This document shows, piece by piece, positions 1 through 7,999 of a stretch of DNA of 33,059 nucleotides. The stretch spans positions 1 to 33,059 of the forward strand of contig JAJECB010000172.1 of NCBI GenBank assembly GCA_022822245.1. The letters are read 5' to 3'. Below the pieces are notes generated by a model. That model was given only the letters and a program-made list of their open reading frames with translations, did no database searches and was not told where the DNA came from. A program made the position numbers and the translations under genes. This stretch comes from Gammaproteobacteria bacterium (lineage in GTDB: Bacteria; Pseudomonadota; Gammaproteobacteria; HK1). Each line of letters starts with the position of its first letter. Within the stretch, counting starts at the first letter, position 1.

Positions 1-619
1 CACGCGACAGGAATCCGTAGACCTCGGGCTTCCCGTCGCCGTCCTCGTCGATGGTGAGCTTCTTCGCCGCCTCCTCGAGCTCGGCCAGCGTCGTCGGGAC
101 CTTGACGTTGTGCTGCTCGAAGAGGTCCCGGCGGATGTGCAGGGCCTGGGCCTGCGCCGACCACACGATGTTGTTGAGCGGCTGGCCGGTGATGACCTGG
201 GCGGTGTTGAGGCAGCCGCCGAGCCAATCGCCCGGGTAGTCGTAGCCGGCCGGGGTGAGGGTCGGATCGTCGAGGTAGGGCTGAAGGTCCTCGAGGTGCC
301 CCGCCGCGGTGAGCTTCCCGCCGCGGTTGTCCATCTGCAGCATGACGATATCGAGCTGCGGGTCCTTGCCGGCCAGCATGATGTCCTGCTTCTTGCGGAT
401 CTGACCCGCCTGCAGCACCTGCATCTGGACCTTGATCCCGGTCTCTTCCTCGAAGCGCTTCGCCATCGGGCGGAACCAGGCGTCGATGTAGTTGGCGGTG
501 AAGTAGGCGGCGTTGAGGGTCGTGCCCTCGAACTGGCGCCAGTCGACCTCCGCCCGCGCGGGGGCCACGACGAACGCCGCGGCGACCGCGGCCGCGGCGA
601 GAACCCGGAGTCGGCTCAT
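1..619 (-). CDS. ABC transporter extracellular solute-binding protein, sugar type (C-terminus outside window)
   Basis: About 206 N-terminal residues are visible and the frame runs off the left edge. The start ATG at 619 is preceded by a GAGGGAG ribosome site. A Sec signal peptide of about 23 residues (MSRLRVL followed by an Ala-rich core) ends at APARA. The mature part resembles family 1 solute-binding proteins: MAKRFEEETGIKVQ, an early strand reading QLDIVMLQMD, then LEDLQPYLDD and a PGDWLGGC region. Such proteins bind sugars or polyols in the periplasm and deliver them to an ABC permease, which would lie to the left of the window. The gene is divergent from the sulfatase at 1026, so the two may share control. 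The substrate cannot be named. Confidence 0.85.
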   Translation of the reverse strand, partial: MSRLRVLAAAAVAAAFVVAPARAEVDWRQFEGTTLNAAYFTANYIDAWFRPMAKRFEEETGIKVQMQVLQAGQIRKKQDIMLAGKDPQLDIVMLQMDNRGGKLTAAGHLEDLQPYLDDPTLTPAGYDYPGDWLGGCLNTAQVITGQPLNNIVWSAQAQALHIRRDLFEQHNVKVPTTLAELEEAAKKLTIDEDGDGKPEVYGFLSR

Positions 620-809
620 CTCAATCTCCCTCGATTGTCCGGACCGCTCTCCGGCGGGATGGGAACCCCATCCATCTTGGTTCCGCGAGCGATCGAAGGT
701 TTCAACGCTAGCAGACCGATTTCCCGGCCACAAGGCGGTTCGACCTGCCACCGGGCGGCGGGGCGGGCGGATTCCTGCCGGTTGTGCGAGGGTCCGCCGG
801 CGGCCCCGG

Positions 810-942
810 CAGCGATTCTCATTTTGGCCCCGGAACGAGGCTCGGGCGGGGGCTGCCACCGGCAATCGGCCGCAGGCAACCCCCGTAGACCGCCCACACT
901 GCCCCATGTCGCGGCCCTCGGACGCCAAAATGAGAATTGCTG
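810..942. promoter_or_regulatory. Divergent control region with a 19-bp inverted repeat (arms 810-828 and 924-942)
   Basis: The 406-bp stretch 620-1025 between the binding-protein gene and the sulfatase has no convincing gene. It contains two inverted copies of CAGCRATTCTCATTTTGGC, matching at 18 of 19 positions and 95 bp apart. The AT-rich arms stand out from the surrounding GC-rich DNA. Inference: a pair of operators for a dimeric regulator, possibly with looping, controlling both divergent genes. No clear -35/-10 pair was recognised. Confidence 0.5.
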
Positions 943-1025
943 CGGCCCCGGGCGGCGACTTGCGGGAAATCGGAGGGGCTGTACGATCGGGCGCCTTCGC
1001 GTCCTGGCTCCCTGGGAGGACCCGC

Positions 1026-2492
1026 ATGAGCTCCGCCGACCCCACGAACCTCCTCTTCATCTTCTCCGACCAGCACACCCGCCTTGCCCTTGGGTGCATG
1101 GGGCATTCGGTCGTGAAGACGCCCCATCTCGACGCGCTCGCGGAGCGGGGCACCCTCTTTCGAAACGCCTATTGCAACGGCCCCATCTGCGTTCCGTCGC
1201 GCGCGAGCCTCGCGACCGGCCGGCATGTCTTCGACATCGAGAAGTGGGACAACTGCAAGCCCTACTTCGGCGAGGAGCCCTCCTGGGGGCACCGGCTGAT
1301 GGACCGGGGGCGGCGGGCCGCGTCGATCGGCAAGCTCCACTACCGGGACGCGGACGACCCGAACGGGTTCGACCCCGAGCTCGTGCCCATGCACATCATG
1401 GACGGGGTCGGGATGCTGTTCACCATCTGCCGCGACCCGATGCCCGTCTCGCGCAAGTTCGCCGACCTCGTGAGGAAGGCGGGGGGCGGGGACTCCACCT
1501 ACACCGACTACGACCGGGACATCACCGAGCGCAGCGTGCGGTGGATCCGCGAGGAGGCCACCCGCGAGGATGCGCCCTGGGCGCTCTTCGTCTCGCTCGT
1601 GTGCCCGCATCCCCCGTGGCTCGCGCCGGACGCCTTCTATTCGCTCTACCCGCTCGAGGACATCGATCTTCCGGTGGCCTATGGCCTCGACGAGCGGCCG
1701 AGGCACCCGGGGCTCGAGGACTACCGGAAGTTCTTCGACATCGAGGGCGAGTTCGACGAGACGACCCTGCGCAAGGTAATCGCCGCCTACTACGGGATGG
1801 TGAGCTACCTCGACGACAACATCGGGAAGCTCGTCGCGGCGCTCGAGGAGACCGGCCTCGCCGCGAAGACCCGCATCCTCTACACCTCCGACCACGGCGA
1901 GTCGATGGGCCAGAAGGGGATGATGAGCAAGTGCAACATGTACGACGAGTCGGTCGGGGTGCCGATGATCCTCGCCGGAGAGGGCGTCCCGCGGGGGAAC
2001 GTGGTCGACACCCCCGCGCAGCTTCTCGACGCGTTTCCCACGATCCTCGAGGCGACCGGCACGGAGCCGACGGACGAGGATCGGGCGCTTCCCGGCACGT
2101 CGCTCTTCGAGCTCGCGGAGGGCGCGGAGCCCGAACGCGTCATCTTCTCCGAGCAGCACTCCGGCGGGGCGAAGTCCGCCGTCTACATGCTCCGCCGCAA
2201 CGGCCACAAGTACGTGCGCTACATGGAGGATGGTTATGCGCCGCAGCTCTTCGACCTCGCGAGCGATCCGCGCGAGCTCGACGACCTTGCCGGCAAGCCG
2301 GAGCACGCCGGCCTCGTCGCGGACTGCGAGGCCGCACTCCGGGACCTTCTCGACCCCGAGGCCGTCGATGCGAGAGCGAAGGACGACCAGCACGAGCGCA
2401 TCGAGCGCGGCGGCGGGCAGGAGGCGATCGTCGCCCAGGGGAGCCTCGGCTATACCCCCGCCCCCGGCGAGGCGCCGACGTACATGACGTGA
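1026..2492 (+). CDS. Sulfatase family hydrolase (Cys-type, formylglycine-dependent)
   Basis: A 488-residue member of the alkaline-phosphatase/sulfatase superfamily that should hydrolyse a sulfate (or phosphonate) ester. The N-terminal metal motif is FIFSDQH (D15, Q16). The modification site CVPSR at 55-59 would have C55 converted to formylglycine. A later metal-binding motif reads YTSDHGESMG. I chose the ATG at 1026 because GGGAGGA lies 5 nt upstream and homology begins at once; the frame is open further upstream without conserved features. No signal peptide is seen, so it is probably cytoplasmic, as choline-sulfatases are. The downstream betaine-type transporter makes an osmolyte ester such as choline-O-sulfate a conceivable substrate, but nothing in the sequence proves it. 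An anaerobic-type maturase is not in the window. Confidence 0.9.
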   Translation: MSSADPTNLLFIFSDQHTRLALGCMGHSVVKTPHLDALAERGTLFRNAYCNGPICVPSRASLATGRHVFDIEKWDNCKPYFGEEPSWGHRLMDRGRRAASIGKLHYRDADDPNGFDPELVPMHIMDGVGMLFTICRDPMPVSRKFADLVRKAGGGDSTYTDYDRDITERSVRWIREEATREDAPWALFVSLVCPHPPWLAPDAFYSLYPLEDIDLPVAYGLDERPRHPGLEDYRKFFDIEGEFDETTLRKVIAAYYGMVSYLDDNIGKLVAALEETGLAAKTRILYTSDHGESMGQKGMMSKCNMYDESVGVPMILAGEGVPRGNVVDTPAQLLDAFPTILEATGTEPTDEDRALPGTSLFELAEGAEPERVIFSEQHSGGAKSAVYMLRRNGHKYVRYMEDGYAPQLFDLASDPRELDDLAGKPEHAGLVADCEAALRDLLDPEAVDARAKDDQHERIERGGGQEAIVAQGSLGYTPAPGEAPTYMT

Positions 2493-2519
2493 TCGGGCGG
2501 GTGGCGGCGGAGGAGCCGG

Positions 2520-2543
2520 CGGGCGGGGGCCGGCCGCCGCCCG
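2520..2543 (+). terminator. GC-rich hairpin after the sulfatase gene
   Basis: CGGGCGG at 2520-2526 pairs with CCGCCCG at 2537-2543, with a GC-rich loop that can extend the stem. There is no T-tract. It lies 27 bp after the sulfatase stop and 58 bp before the next start, so it may slow or end transcription. In DNA this GC-rich such a hairpin could also arise by chance. Confidence 0.25.
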
Positions 2544-2601
2544 GGCACCGGGGTCGAGCCACCCGAAGGGGAACGGAGACGGAGCTCGTCGAAGAGGTGA
2601 C

Positions 2602-3519
2602 ATGAATCCCGAGGCTGGGGACTGCCGCGCGTTCGGAAGCACCGTCCCGCCCGAGATGGTGGGCGAGCTCTCCGACGTGTCGGCCCTCCTCGCCGCCCCG
2701 GAGCGGCTGCGCGAGCGGCTCGCGACGGACGGCCACGCGTTCCTCAAGGGCGTGCTCGACGAGGGCGAGGTCATGGCGGCCCGTCACGCCGTCTTCGAGC
2801 GGCTCCGCGACGTGGGGGAGATCGCCGCCCCCACCCGGGACGGCATCGCGACCGGTACGAGCCGGCGCCGCCCCCTCGCCGGGGACCTCGGCCGGTTCTG
2901 GAAGTCGGTGGTCGACATGCCCGCGCTCCGGCAGGTGACCAACGGCCCCCGCCTCGGCCGAGTCATGGAGGCGGTCTGGGGGGAGCCCGCCTGCGGCATG
3001 GACTACCTCTTCCTTCGCGCCGGCGCCCCGGGGAGCGCGACCGGGCTCCATTACGACTTCCCGTTCTTCACCCGGACGACCCCGCGGATGTACACCGTGT
3101 GGATCCCCATCGGACCGGTTCCGGTGGTCGAGGGGCCCCTCATGGTGGTGGAGGGGTCGCGCGCCTTCGACGACATCCTGGAGCACCTTCGCGGCTTCGA
3201 CATCGCCCTCGACGACACCCGCAAGGCCGAGGTGTCGCACGACCCGGTCGCGTTCGCGCTCGAGCGCGGCTGCCGCTTCCTCACCGCCGACTTCGAGGCG
3301 GGCGACATCCTCGTCTTCGACATGTTCACGCTGCACGGCTCGCTCGACAACCAGTCGCCGGCCGGGCGGGTGCGCCTCTCGTGCGACGTCCGCTACCAGC
3401 CGGCCGCGGACCCGCTCGACCCGCGCTACTTCGGGCCGGATCCGGGAGGCACCTTCGGCGGCGGCTACGGCGAGCTCAACGGCGCGAAACCCCTCGACGA
3501 GCCCTGGCACCGCCGCTGA
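2602..3519 (+). CDS. Phytanoyl-CoA dioxygenase (PhyH) family Fe(II)/2-oxoglutarate oxygenase
   Basis: A 305-residue PhyH-like protein. The iron-binding facial triad is visible as HYD at 150-152 (H150, D152) and H245 in MFTLHGS; R256/R258 in GRVRLS are candidates for binding the 2-oxoglutarate carboxylate. These enzymes hydroxylate a small molecule while decarboxylating 2-oxoglutarate. Characterised members act on phytanoyl-CoA, ectoine and various natural products. The ATG at 2602 has AAGAGGTG just upstream. It lies 109 bp after the sulfatase in the same direction and ahead of a betaine-type transporter, so it may modify a quaternary amine or a desulfated product. The substrate is unknown. 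Confidence 0.85.
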   Translation: MNPEAGDCRAFGSTVPPEMVGELSDVSALLAAPERLRERLATDGHAFLKGVLDEGEVMAARHAVFERLRDVGEIAAPTRDGIATGTSRRRPLAGDLGRFWKSVVDMPALRQVTNGPRLGRVMEAVWGEPACGMDYLFLRAGAPGSATGLHYDFPFFTRTTPRMYTVWIPIGPVPVVEGPLMVVEGSRAFDDILEHLRGFDIALDDTRKAEVSHDPVAFALERGCRFLTADFEAGDILVFDMFTLHGSLDNQSPAGRVRLSCDVRYQPAADPLDPRYFGPDPGGTFGGGYGELNGAKPLDEPWHRR

Positions 3520-3568
3520 CCGCCCGATGCCGCCTCGCCGATCGGCCTGCCCCATTTCGCCAGGTTGA

Positions 3569-3757
3569 CTCCGGAAGCGGGGCGGCTACATCATCGAGAG
3601 GCAGCTCGGTCGCGACGGCTCCTCCTTGCCGCTGTGCCGGACCGGACTCACCGGCGAGGTGGCCTTCGGGATCTTCTGGCATGAGGTCGACGCGGAGTCG
3701 ATGGGGGTCGGGAAGATGAAGCCCGGCAAGTCGAGTCGCGAGAGGGTCAGGGCGTGA
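3569..3757 (+). pseudogene. 3' remnant of an unidentified gene upstream of the betaine-type ATPase gene
   Basis: An open stretch of 62 codons with strongly coding-like third positions but no plausible start. It reads through GYIIERQLGRDGSS, SLPLCRTGLTGEVAFG and FWHEVDAESMGVG to its stop. That stop (TGA 3755-3757) overlaps the GTG start of the next gene as GTGA, the usual arrangement for neighbouring genes in an operon. A stop in the same frame at 3566-3568 closes it upstream. I infer the tail of a gene whose 5' part was deleted. I do not recognise the family. A very short functional protein starting at a non-standard codon is a less likely alternative. Confidence 0.5.
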
Positions 3758-4815
3758 CTTCCGATCGCTCGGACGCAGTCGTCGTCACCCGCAACGTCTG
3801 GAAGATCTTCGGCGAACGCGCCGATGAGGCCATGGCGGCGTGCCGGCGCGAGAATCTTTCCAAGGCGGAAGTCCTCGACCGGTTCGAAGCCGTCGTCGGG
3901 GTCCGCGACGTGTCCGTCAGCGTCGAGGAAGGCGAGATCTTCTGCATCATGGGGCTCTCCGGGTCCGGAAAGTCGACCCTGGTGCGTCACATCAACCGGC
4001 TGATCGAGCCCACGTCCGGCGAGATCCTCGTCAACGGCATGGATGTCGGCAGCCTCGCTCTCGAAGCGCTGCGAGCCCTCAGAGCCGACCGGATCGGCAT
4101 GGTGTTCCAGAACATGGCGCTGCTCCCGCACCGCACCGTGCGGGACAACGTCGCCTTCGCGCTCGAGCTCAGGAACGTCGATGCGTTCACCCGGGCCAAG
4201 GTGGCCAACGAGACGATCGAGCTCGTCGGCCTCGAGGGCTACGGCGATCGCATGCCGTCGGAGCTCTCCGGCGGGATGCAGCAACGGGTCGGTCTCGCCC
4301 GAGCGATGGCCGCAAACCCGGACATCCTGTTGATGGATGAGCCGTTCTCGGCCCTCGACCCGCTCATCCGCCGCAATCTCCAGGACGAGTTCCTGGAGCT
4401 GTCGAAGTCGATGAAGAAGACGACGCTCTTCATCACCCATGATCTCGACGAGGCCATCCGGATGGGCTCGCGGATCGCCATCATGAAGGATGGCGAAATC
4501 GTGCAGACGGGAACCCCGGAGGTGATCGTCACCGAGCCGGCCGACGACTACGTCGCCGACTTCGTGGCCGGCATCTCCAAGCTGAAGCTCGTCTATGCCC
4601 ACACGGTCATGCAGCCGATCGAACGGTTCCGGAGCCGCGCCGGCGAGCTGACGACGCTTCAGGGGTGCCCCACCGCCGGTCCGGAGGACGACCTCGATAC
4701 CCTCGTCGGCCTGGCCGTCGACCAGGACAAGCCCATCGTCATCATGGACGATTCCACGCCGATCGGGGTGGTGACGAAAGACGATCTCCTGCGCGGCATT
4801 CAGGGGGAGGCGTGA
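3754..4815 (+). CDS. proV: Glycine betaine/L-proline ABC transporter ATP-binding protein (ProV/OpuAA type)
   Basis: A 353-residue ABC ATPase that powers uptake of a compatible solute (betaine, proline or a related amine). Walker A GLSGSGKST is at 67-75, the signature LSGGMQQR at 171-178, and Walker B ILLMDEP around 191-197. The N-terminal helix before the nucleotide-binding domain and the long linker after it are typical of ProV. The C-terminus holds only a short CBS-like piece (PIVIMDDSTPIGVVTKDD) rather than a full pair of CBS domains, which in OpuA sense ionic strength. The start is GTG 3754 with GAGGG 7 nt upstream, overlapping the stop of the gene remnant. The permease gene follows almost directly. 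Confidence 0.92.
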   Translation: MTSDRSDAVVVTRNVWKIFGERADEAMAACRRENLSKAEVLDRFEAVVGVRDVSVSVEEGEIFCIMGLSGSGKSTLVRHINRLIEPTSGEILVNGMDVGSLALEALRALRADRIGMVFQNMALLPHRTVRDNVAFALELRNVDAFTRAKVANETIELVGLEGYGDRMPSELSGGMQQRVGLARAMAANPDILLMDEPFSALDPLIRRNLQDEFLELSKSMKKTTLFITHDLDEAIRMGSRIAIMKDGEIVQTGTPEVIVTEPADDYVADFVAGISKLKLVYAHTVMQPIERFRSRAGELTTLQGCPTAGPEDDLDTLVGLAVDQDKPIVIMDDSTPIGVVTKDDLLRGIQGEA

Positions 4816-4820
4816 ACGCA

Positions 4821-6365
4821 ATGCAAGACGACGCCAGTGAACTGAAGCCCTTCAAGGACTTTGCCGGGACGAAGGGTAACTACTACGCCGATGTCTTTCT
4901 GAAGATCCAGAAGGCGTCGCTTCCGCCCCACCACGTGAACCCGGCCGCGCTCGTCGGCAGCTTCATCTGGGCCGCCCTTCGCGGCAACTGGCTGCTCTTC
5001 ATCGTCGGCTTCGTCATCGACCTGGTCGCGGCCGTCAATGCCGCCCTGTACTTCAAGTACGCGCAGGCCGCCGTCGACAACGCGGACAAGGCGTACCTGG
5101 TCGAGCGATACGAAGGCTGGTCGGGCACCCACCTCATGGCCGCCATCCTCGTGTTCGTCCTCGGACGGCTTCTCTTCTCATGGATCGCCGATCGCCTGTA
5201 CGCCCGGCAGTACGAGCGGTGGCGCATCAATCGAGGGGTCAACCGCGGATTCGACCCCTCGCGCCTGCTGATCGTGGCGCTCGTGTTCACACTCGTCGTG
5301 CCGCTGTTCCTCTACCGCGCGACGCAGTTCGCGCCCGACGCGCGGAGCTGCATCAAGCAGGATCGCGCCCTTGCGAGGGGCGAGTCGGTCACCTTCAAGC
5401 GGCGCTTCGACTGCTTCGTGATCGGCGAGTTTCCGACCCTGTTCTGGATCGACCGGCCGGACGAGATCTCGTATCCGCGGGACGAGGACGGCCAGCGGAT
5501 CGTCAAGCGGACGCCGCCGCGCGAGGATGCCCCGCCGGTCAACCTCAATACCTGGACATCGCAGTCGATCGACGATGTCATCGGCTACCTCACGGTGTTC
5601 TACGGCTTCCTGTTCGACGGCATCACGAGGTTCCTGCGGGGGATGCTGAGCGCCATCACGTCGGTCTTCGTGGGCACCCCCTGGCCGATCACCATGGCCG
5701 TCCTCCTGTTCGCGGCCTGGCGCATGGCCGGCCCGCGGGTCGCCACGTTCGTCGGCGCATCGCTTGTCTACCTCGCCCTCTTCGGGTTCTGGCAAACGGC
5801 CATGGATACCCTGTCACTGGTGGTGGCCGCATCGATCATCTGCGTCGTGGTCGGGCTCCCGGTCGGCATCTGGGTGGGCAAGTCGAGACGCGGCCAAGTG
5901 GTGGTCACGCCGATCCTCGATGTCATGCAGACGATTCCGTCCTTCGTCTACCTGCTGCCGGCCATTGCGTTCTTCTCCATCGGCAAGCCACCGGGGATCC
6001 TCGCGACGGTCATCTTCTCCATGCCGCCGATGGTCCGCCTGACGGCCCTTGGCATCCGCCAGGTGCCTGAGAGCACCAAGGAGGCGGCGCTCGCCTTCGG
6101 CGCCAATCCCAAGCAACTGCTGAGGAAGGTCGAGCTACCGCTCGCCCTGCCGTCGATCATGACGGGCGTCAATCAGGTCGTGATGATGAGCCTTTCGATG
6201 GTGGTCATCGCCGCCCTCATCGGCGCGGGTGGCATGGGGTACGTGGTGACCGAGGCGCTCGAGAACACGGAAACCGGCCGAGGAGTCCTCGCCGGAATCG
6301 GAATTGCCCTGCTCGCGATGATGATCGACCGGGTGGTGCAAAGGGCGAACCGGATTCGCCATTGA
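4821..6365 (+). CDS. proW: Glycine betaine/L-proline ABC transporter permease (ProW type) with extra N-terminal membrane domain
   Basis: A 514-residue permease. The C-terminal half (about 290-510) is a normal ProW domain with several membrane helices and the ATPase-coupling loop around 417-446 (ESTKEAALAFGANPKQLL). The N-terminal half is additional: helices near 49-80, 105-125 and 148-167, then a polar segment at 168-285 containing C177 and C198, which could form a disulfide if periplasmic. ATG 4821 has GGGGAGG 10 nt upstream. A GTG at 4812 overlaps the ATPase stop as GTGA but sits only 1 nt from the same ribosome site, so I prefer the ATG. Ordinary ProW proteins are roughly 350 residues, so this one is long. 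Confidence 0.9.
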   Translation: MQDDASELKPFKDFAGTKGNYYADVFLKIQKASLPPHHVNPAALVGSFIWAALRGNWLLFIVGFVIDLVAAVNAALYFKYAQAAVDNADKAYLVERYEGWSGTHLMAAILVFVLGRLLFSWIADRLYARQYERWRINRGVNRGFDPSRLLIVALVFTLVVPLFLYRATQFAPDARSCIKQDRALARGESVTFKRRFDCFVIGEFPTLFWIDRPDEISYPRDEDGQRIVKRTPPREDAPPVNLNTWTSQSIDDVIGYLTVFYGFLFDGITRFLRGMLSAITSVFVGTPWPITMAVLLFAAWRMAGPRVATFVGASLVYLALFGFWQTAMDTLSLVVAASIICVVVGLPVGIWVGKSRRGQVVVTPILDVMQTIPSFVYLLPAIAFFSIGKPPGILATVIFSMPPMVRLTALGIRQVPESTKEAALAFGANPKQLLRKVELPLALPSIMTGVNQVVMMSLSMVVIAALIGAGGMGYVVTEALENTETGRGVLAGIGIALLAMMIDRVVQRANRIRH

Positions 6366-6423
6366 AGCGGGAAACGGGCCGGTTGCCCGACCCTGACGAA
6401 GACTGAAGAAGGAGAGACGAGAC

Positions 6424-7380
6424 GTGAAATCCATTCGCAACATTGCGGTCTCCGCGGTCATCCTGCTCGGCTCCGCATCGGGCGCTTCGGCGTCGGATGC
6501 CACCGTGACGATCGGGGATCTCACATGGACCGGCGCAAGGGCCATCGGCTATGTCATTCAGGCGATCATCAACGGGCCGATGGGCTCGGAGGCGGTCATC
6601 AAGGAAGGATTGTCGGACGGTTCGGTGATCGCGGCGGGCATGGACAAGGGCGACGGCTCGGCCGACGTCTACACCGATCTCTGGATGCCCAACCGCCAGG
6701 GGATCTGGGACAAGTACGTCGATGGCGCCAAGACCGTCGGCCACAACACGCCGTACCTCGGGACGCAGCAGATGTACGTGCCGAGCTACATGGCCGACAT
6801 GGTGAAGACCGTCGACGATCTGAGGAAGCCGGAGATTGCCGCGATGTTCGACAAGGACGGCAACGGCAAGGGCGAGTACTGGGCCGGCGACGCCGGCTGG
6901 AAGTCCACCCGCATGTGGCAGGTCAAGTTCAAGAGCTACGGCCTGTCCGATCTGTGGGAACCGGAGATCCTTCCCGACGCCACGTTCAAGGGACAGCTCA
7001 AGGCGGCGATCAATCGCGAGCAGCCGATCCTGTTCTACTACTGGACGCCGGAGTGGGTGCATGCCGCCTACGACATCTCGGCGATCGAAGAGCCCGCTCG
7101 TACCGACGGATGCGAGAACATGGACCTGGACAAGGAGGATTGGCTCGAGGCCTCGCACTTCGCCTGCGCGAGCACCGACGCCATGATCTACGTGGCCTAT
7201 TCGAAGTCGCTGGAGACCCGCAATCCCCCGGTCGCCAAGTTCCTGAGTCAGATCACCCTCGACCCGGCGGTGGTCAATCAGTGGATCCTCAGGATCGGCC
7301 GCGACAAGCTGGACCCGCGCGACGTGGCCGAGGAATGGGTCGCGAACAACATGAACACGGTGAACGAGTGGATCAACTGA
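6424..7380 (+). CDS. proX: Glycine betaine/L-proline ABC transporter substrate-binding protein (ProX/OpuAC type)
   Basis: A 318-residue periplasmic binding protein with a Sec signal peptide of about 23 residues (cleavage near ASGASA). The OpuAC-type fold is indicated by VTIGDLTWTGARAIGYV, the DVYTDLWMPN segment and ILFYYWTPEWVH. The Trp/Tyr residues in these segments are where this family builds an aromatic cage around a quaternary ammonium group. It starts at GTG 6424 with AAGGAG 9 nt upstream and lies 58 bp after the permease gene, completing the transporter. The family also includes binders of choline, carnitine and dimethylsulfoniopropionate, so the exact ligand is not certain. Confidence 0.9.
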   Translation: MKSIRNIAVSAVILLGSASGASASDATVTIGDLTWTGARAIGYVIQAIINGPMGSEAVIKEGLSDGSVIAAGMDKGDGSADVYTDLWMPNRQGIWDKYVDGAKTVGHNTPYLGTQQMYVPSYMADMVKTVDDLRKPEIAAMFDKDGNGKGEYWAGDAGWKSTRMWQVKFKSYGLSDLWEPEILPDATFKGQLKAAINREQPILFYYWTPEWVHAAYDISAIEEPARTDGCENMDLDKEDWLEASHFACASTDAMIYVAYSKSLETRNPPVAKFLSQITLDPAVVNQWILRIGRDKLDPRDVAEEWVANNMNTVNEWIN

Positions 7381-7400
7381 GCGCCGCTCGTGCGCTCGCG

Positions 7401-7428
7401 GGAAGAGGGGGCTCCGGCCCCCTCTTCC
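7401..7428 (+). terminator. Strong hairpin terminator after the betaine-type transporter operon
   Basis: GGAAGAGGGGGC (7401-7412) and GCCCCCTCTTCC (7417-7428) form a perfect 12-bp stem with a TCCG loop, 20 bp after the proX stop. No T-run follows, but none is required in many GC-rich bacteria. It separates the transporter from the defence cluster. The rest of 7429-7561 shows only a small ACCCTC/GAGGGT hairpin (7438-7452) and an isolated GATAAT (7517-7522) as a possible -10 element. Confidence 0.75.
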
Positions 7429-7561
7429 ATCTCGCCAACCCTCATGGAGGGTCGGTAGTCATCCGCCCCGCACGATGGAAGTAAAGCTGGGGGTGTGCAA
7501 CCGCAGTTGGGGCGCGGATAATCCGTAGCTTGGGTAAACGAGTGGCAAGCGGAACGGTTCG

Positions 7562-7999
7562 ATGGGCACGGTTCTCGACGACATCACGAGCGAGACGGTC
7601 GATGCGGCGCACGTTCAGCGGCGCGTCGATGACTGGGAAGAGCGCCTGAACGGGCTCTATGCCATGATCGACGGCTGGTTGCCCGACGGTTGGGAGGCCC
7701 GCCGGGGCGTCCCGGTCGTGATGCACGAGCCGTTGATGCGCAAGTTCGGCGTGGGCGCGAAGCAAGTGCCGACGCTCGAGCTCCGCGACAAGGCGGGCCT
7801 CGCCGCCAAGCTGGAACCGCACGCACTGTGGATCATCGGCGAGAACGGCCGGGTCGATCTGAAGCGCGACGGACGTTACCACTACATCATCGATACGGCC
7901 GAGAACTTCTCACAGCCGAACTGGGAGGTCTCCCGCGCCGAGCGGCGGTGCGACAGCGAAGCGGTGGCACGCGAGTGGTTGAGGCGCGTCCTTCAGTGA
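7562..7999 (+). CDS. Uncharacterised 145-residue protein, first gene of the Ssp cluster
   Basis: I do not recognise a family. The protein has a helical, acidic N-terminus (VQRRVDDWEERLNGLY), a middle segment HEPLMRKFGVGAKQVP, and then what looks like beta strands (HALWIIGENGRVDL, YHYIIDTAEN) before a short helical tail. There is no signal peptide or membrane segment, so it is cytoplasmic. The start ATG 7562 has only a weak ribosome site. Its stop overlaps the next gene as GTGA (7996-7999), and that gene in turn overlaps sspA, so it is transcribed and probably translated together with the phosphorothioation genes. It may be an accessory or regulatory component of the defence system, or half of a small independent module caught at its edge. 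Confidence 0.75.
   Translation: MGTVLDDITSETVDAAHVQRRVDDWEERLNGLYAMIDGWLPDGWEARRGVPVVMHEPLMRKFGVGAKQVPTLELRDKAGLAAKLEPHALWIIGENGRVDLKRDGRYHYIIDTAENFSQPNWEVSRAERRCDSEAVAREWLRRVLQ

Noticed and set aside
110..2605. Very long open frame on the plus strand covering the binding-protein and sulfatase genes
   Set aside because: Arg/Gly/Pro-rich translation with no family features; it is a shadow frame of GC-rich DNA. The sulfatase frame (CVPSR, SDHGE) and the minus-strand binding protein explain the region.
819..2774. 651-codon minus-strand open frame opposite the sulfatase
   Set aside because: Antisense mirror of a high-GC3 gene; composition is low in hydrophobic cores and lacks motifs.
7438..7452. 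Small ACCCTC/GAGGGT hairpin before the first Ssp-cluster gene
   Set aside because: A 6-bp stem with a 3-nt loop is too short to call an operator or terminator.
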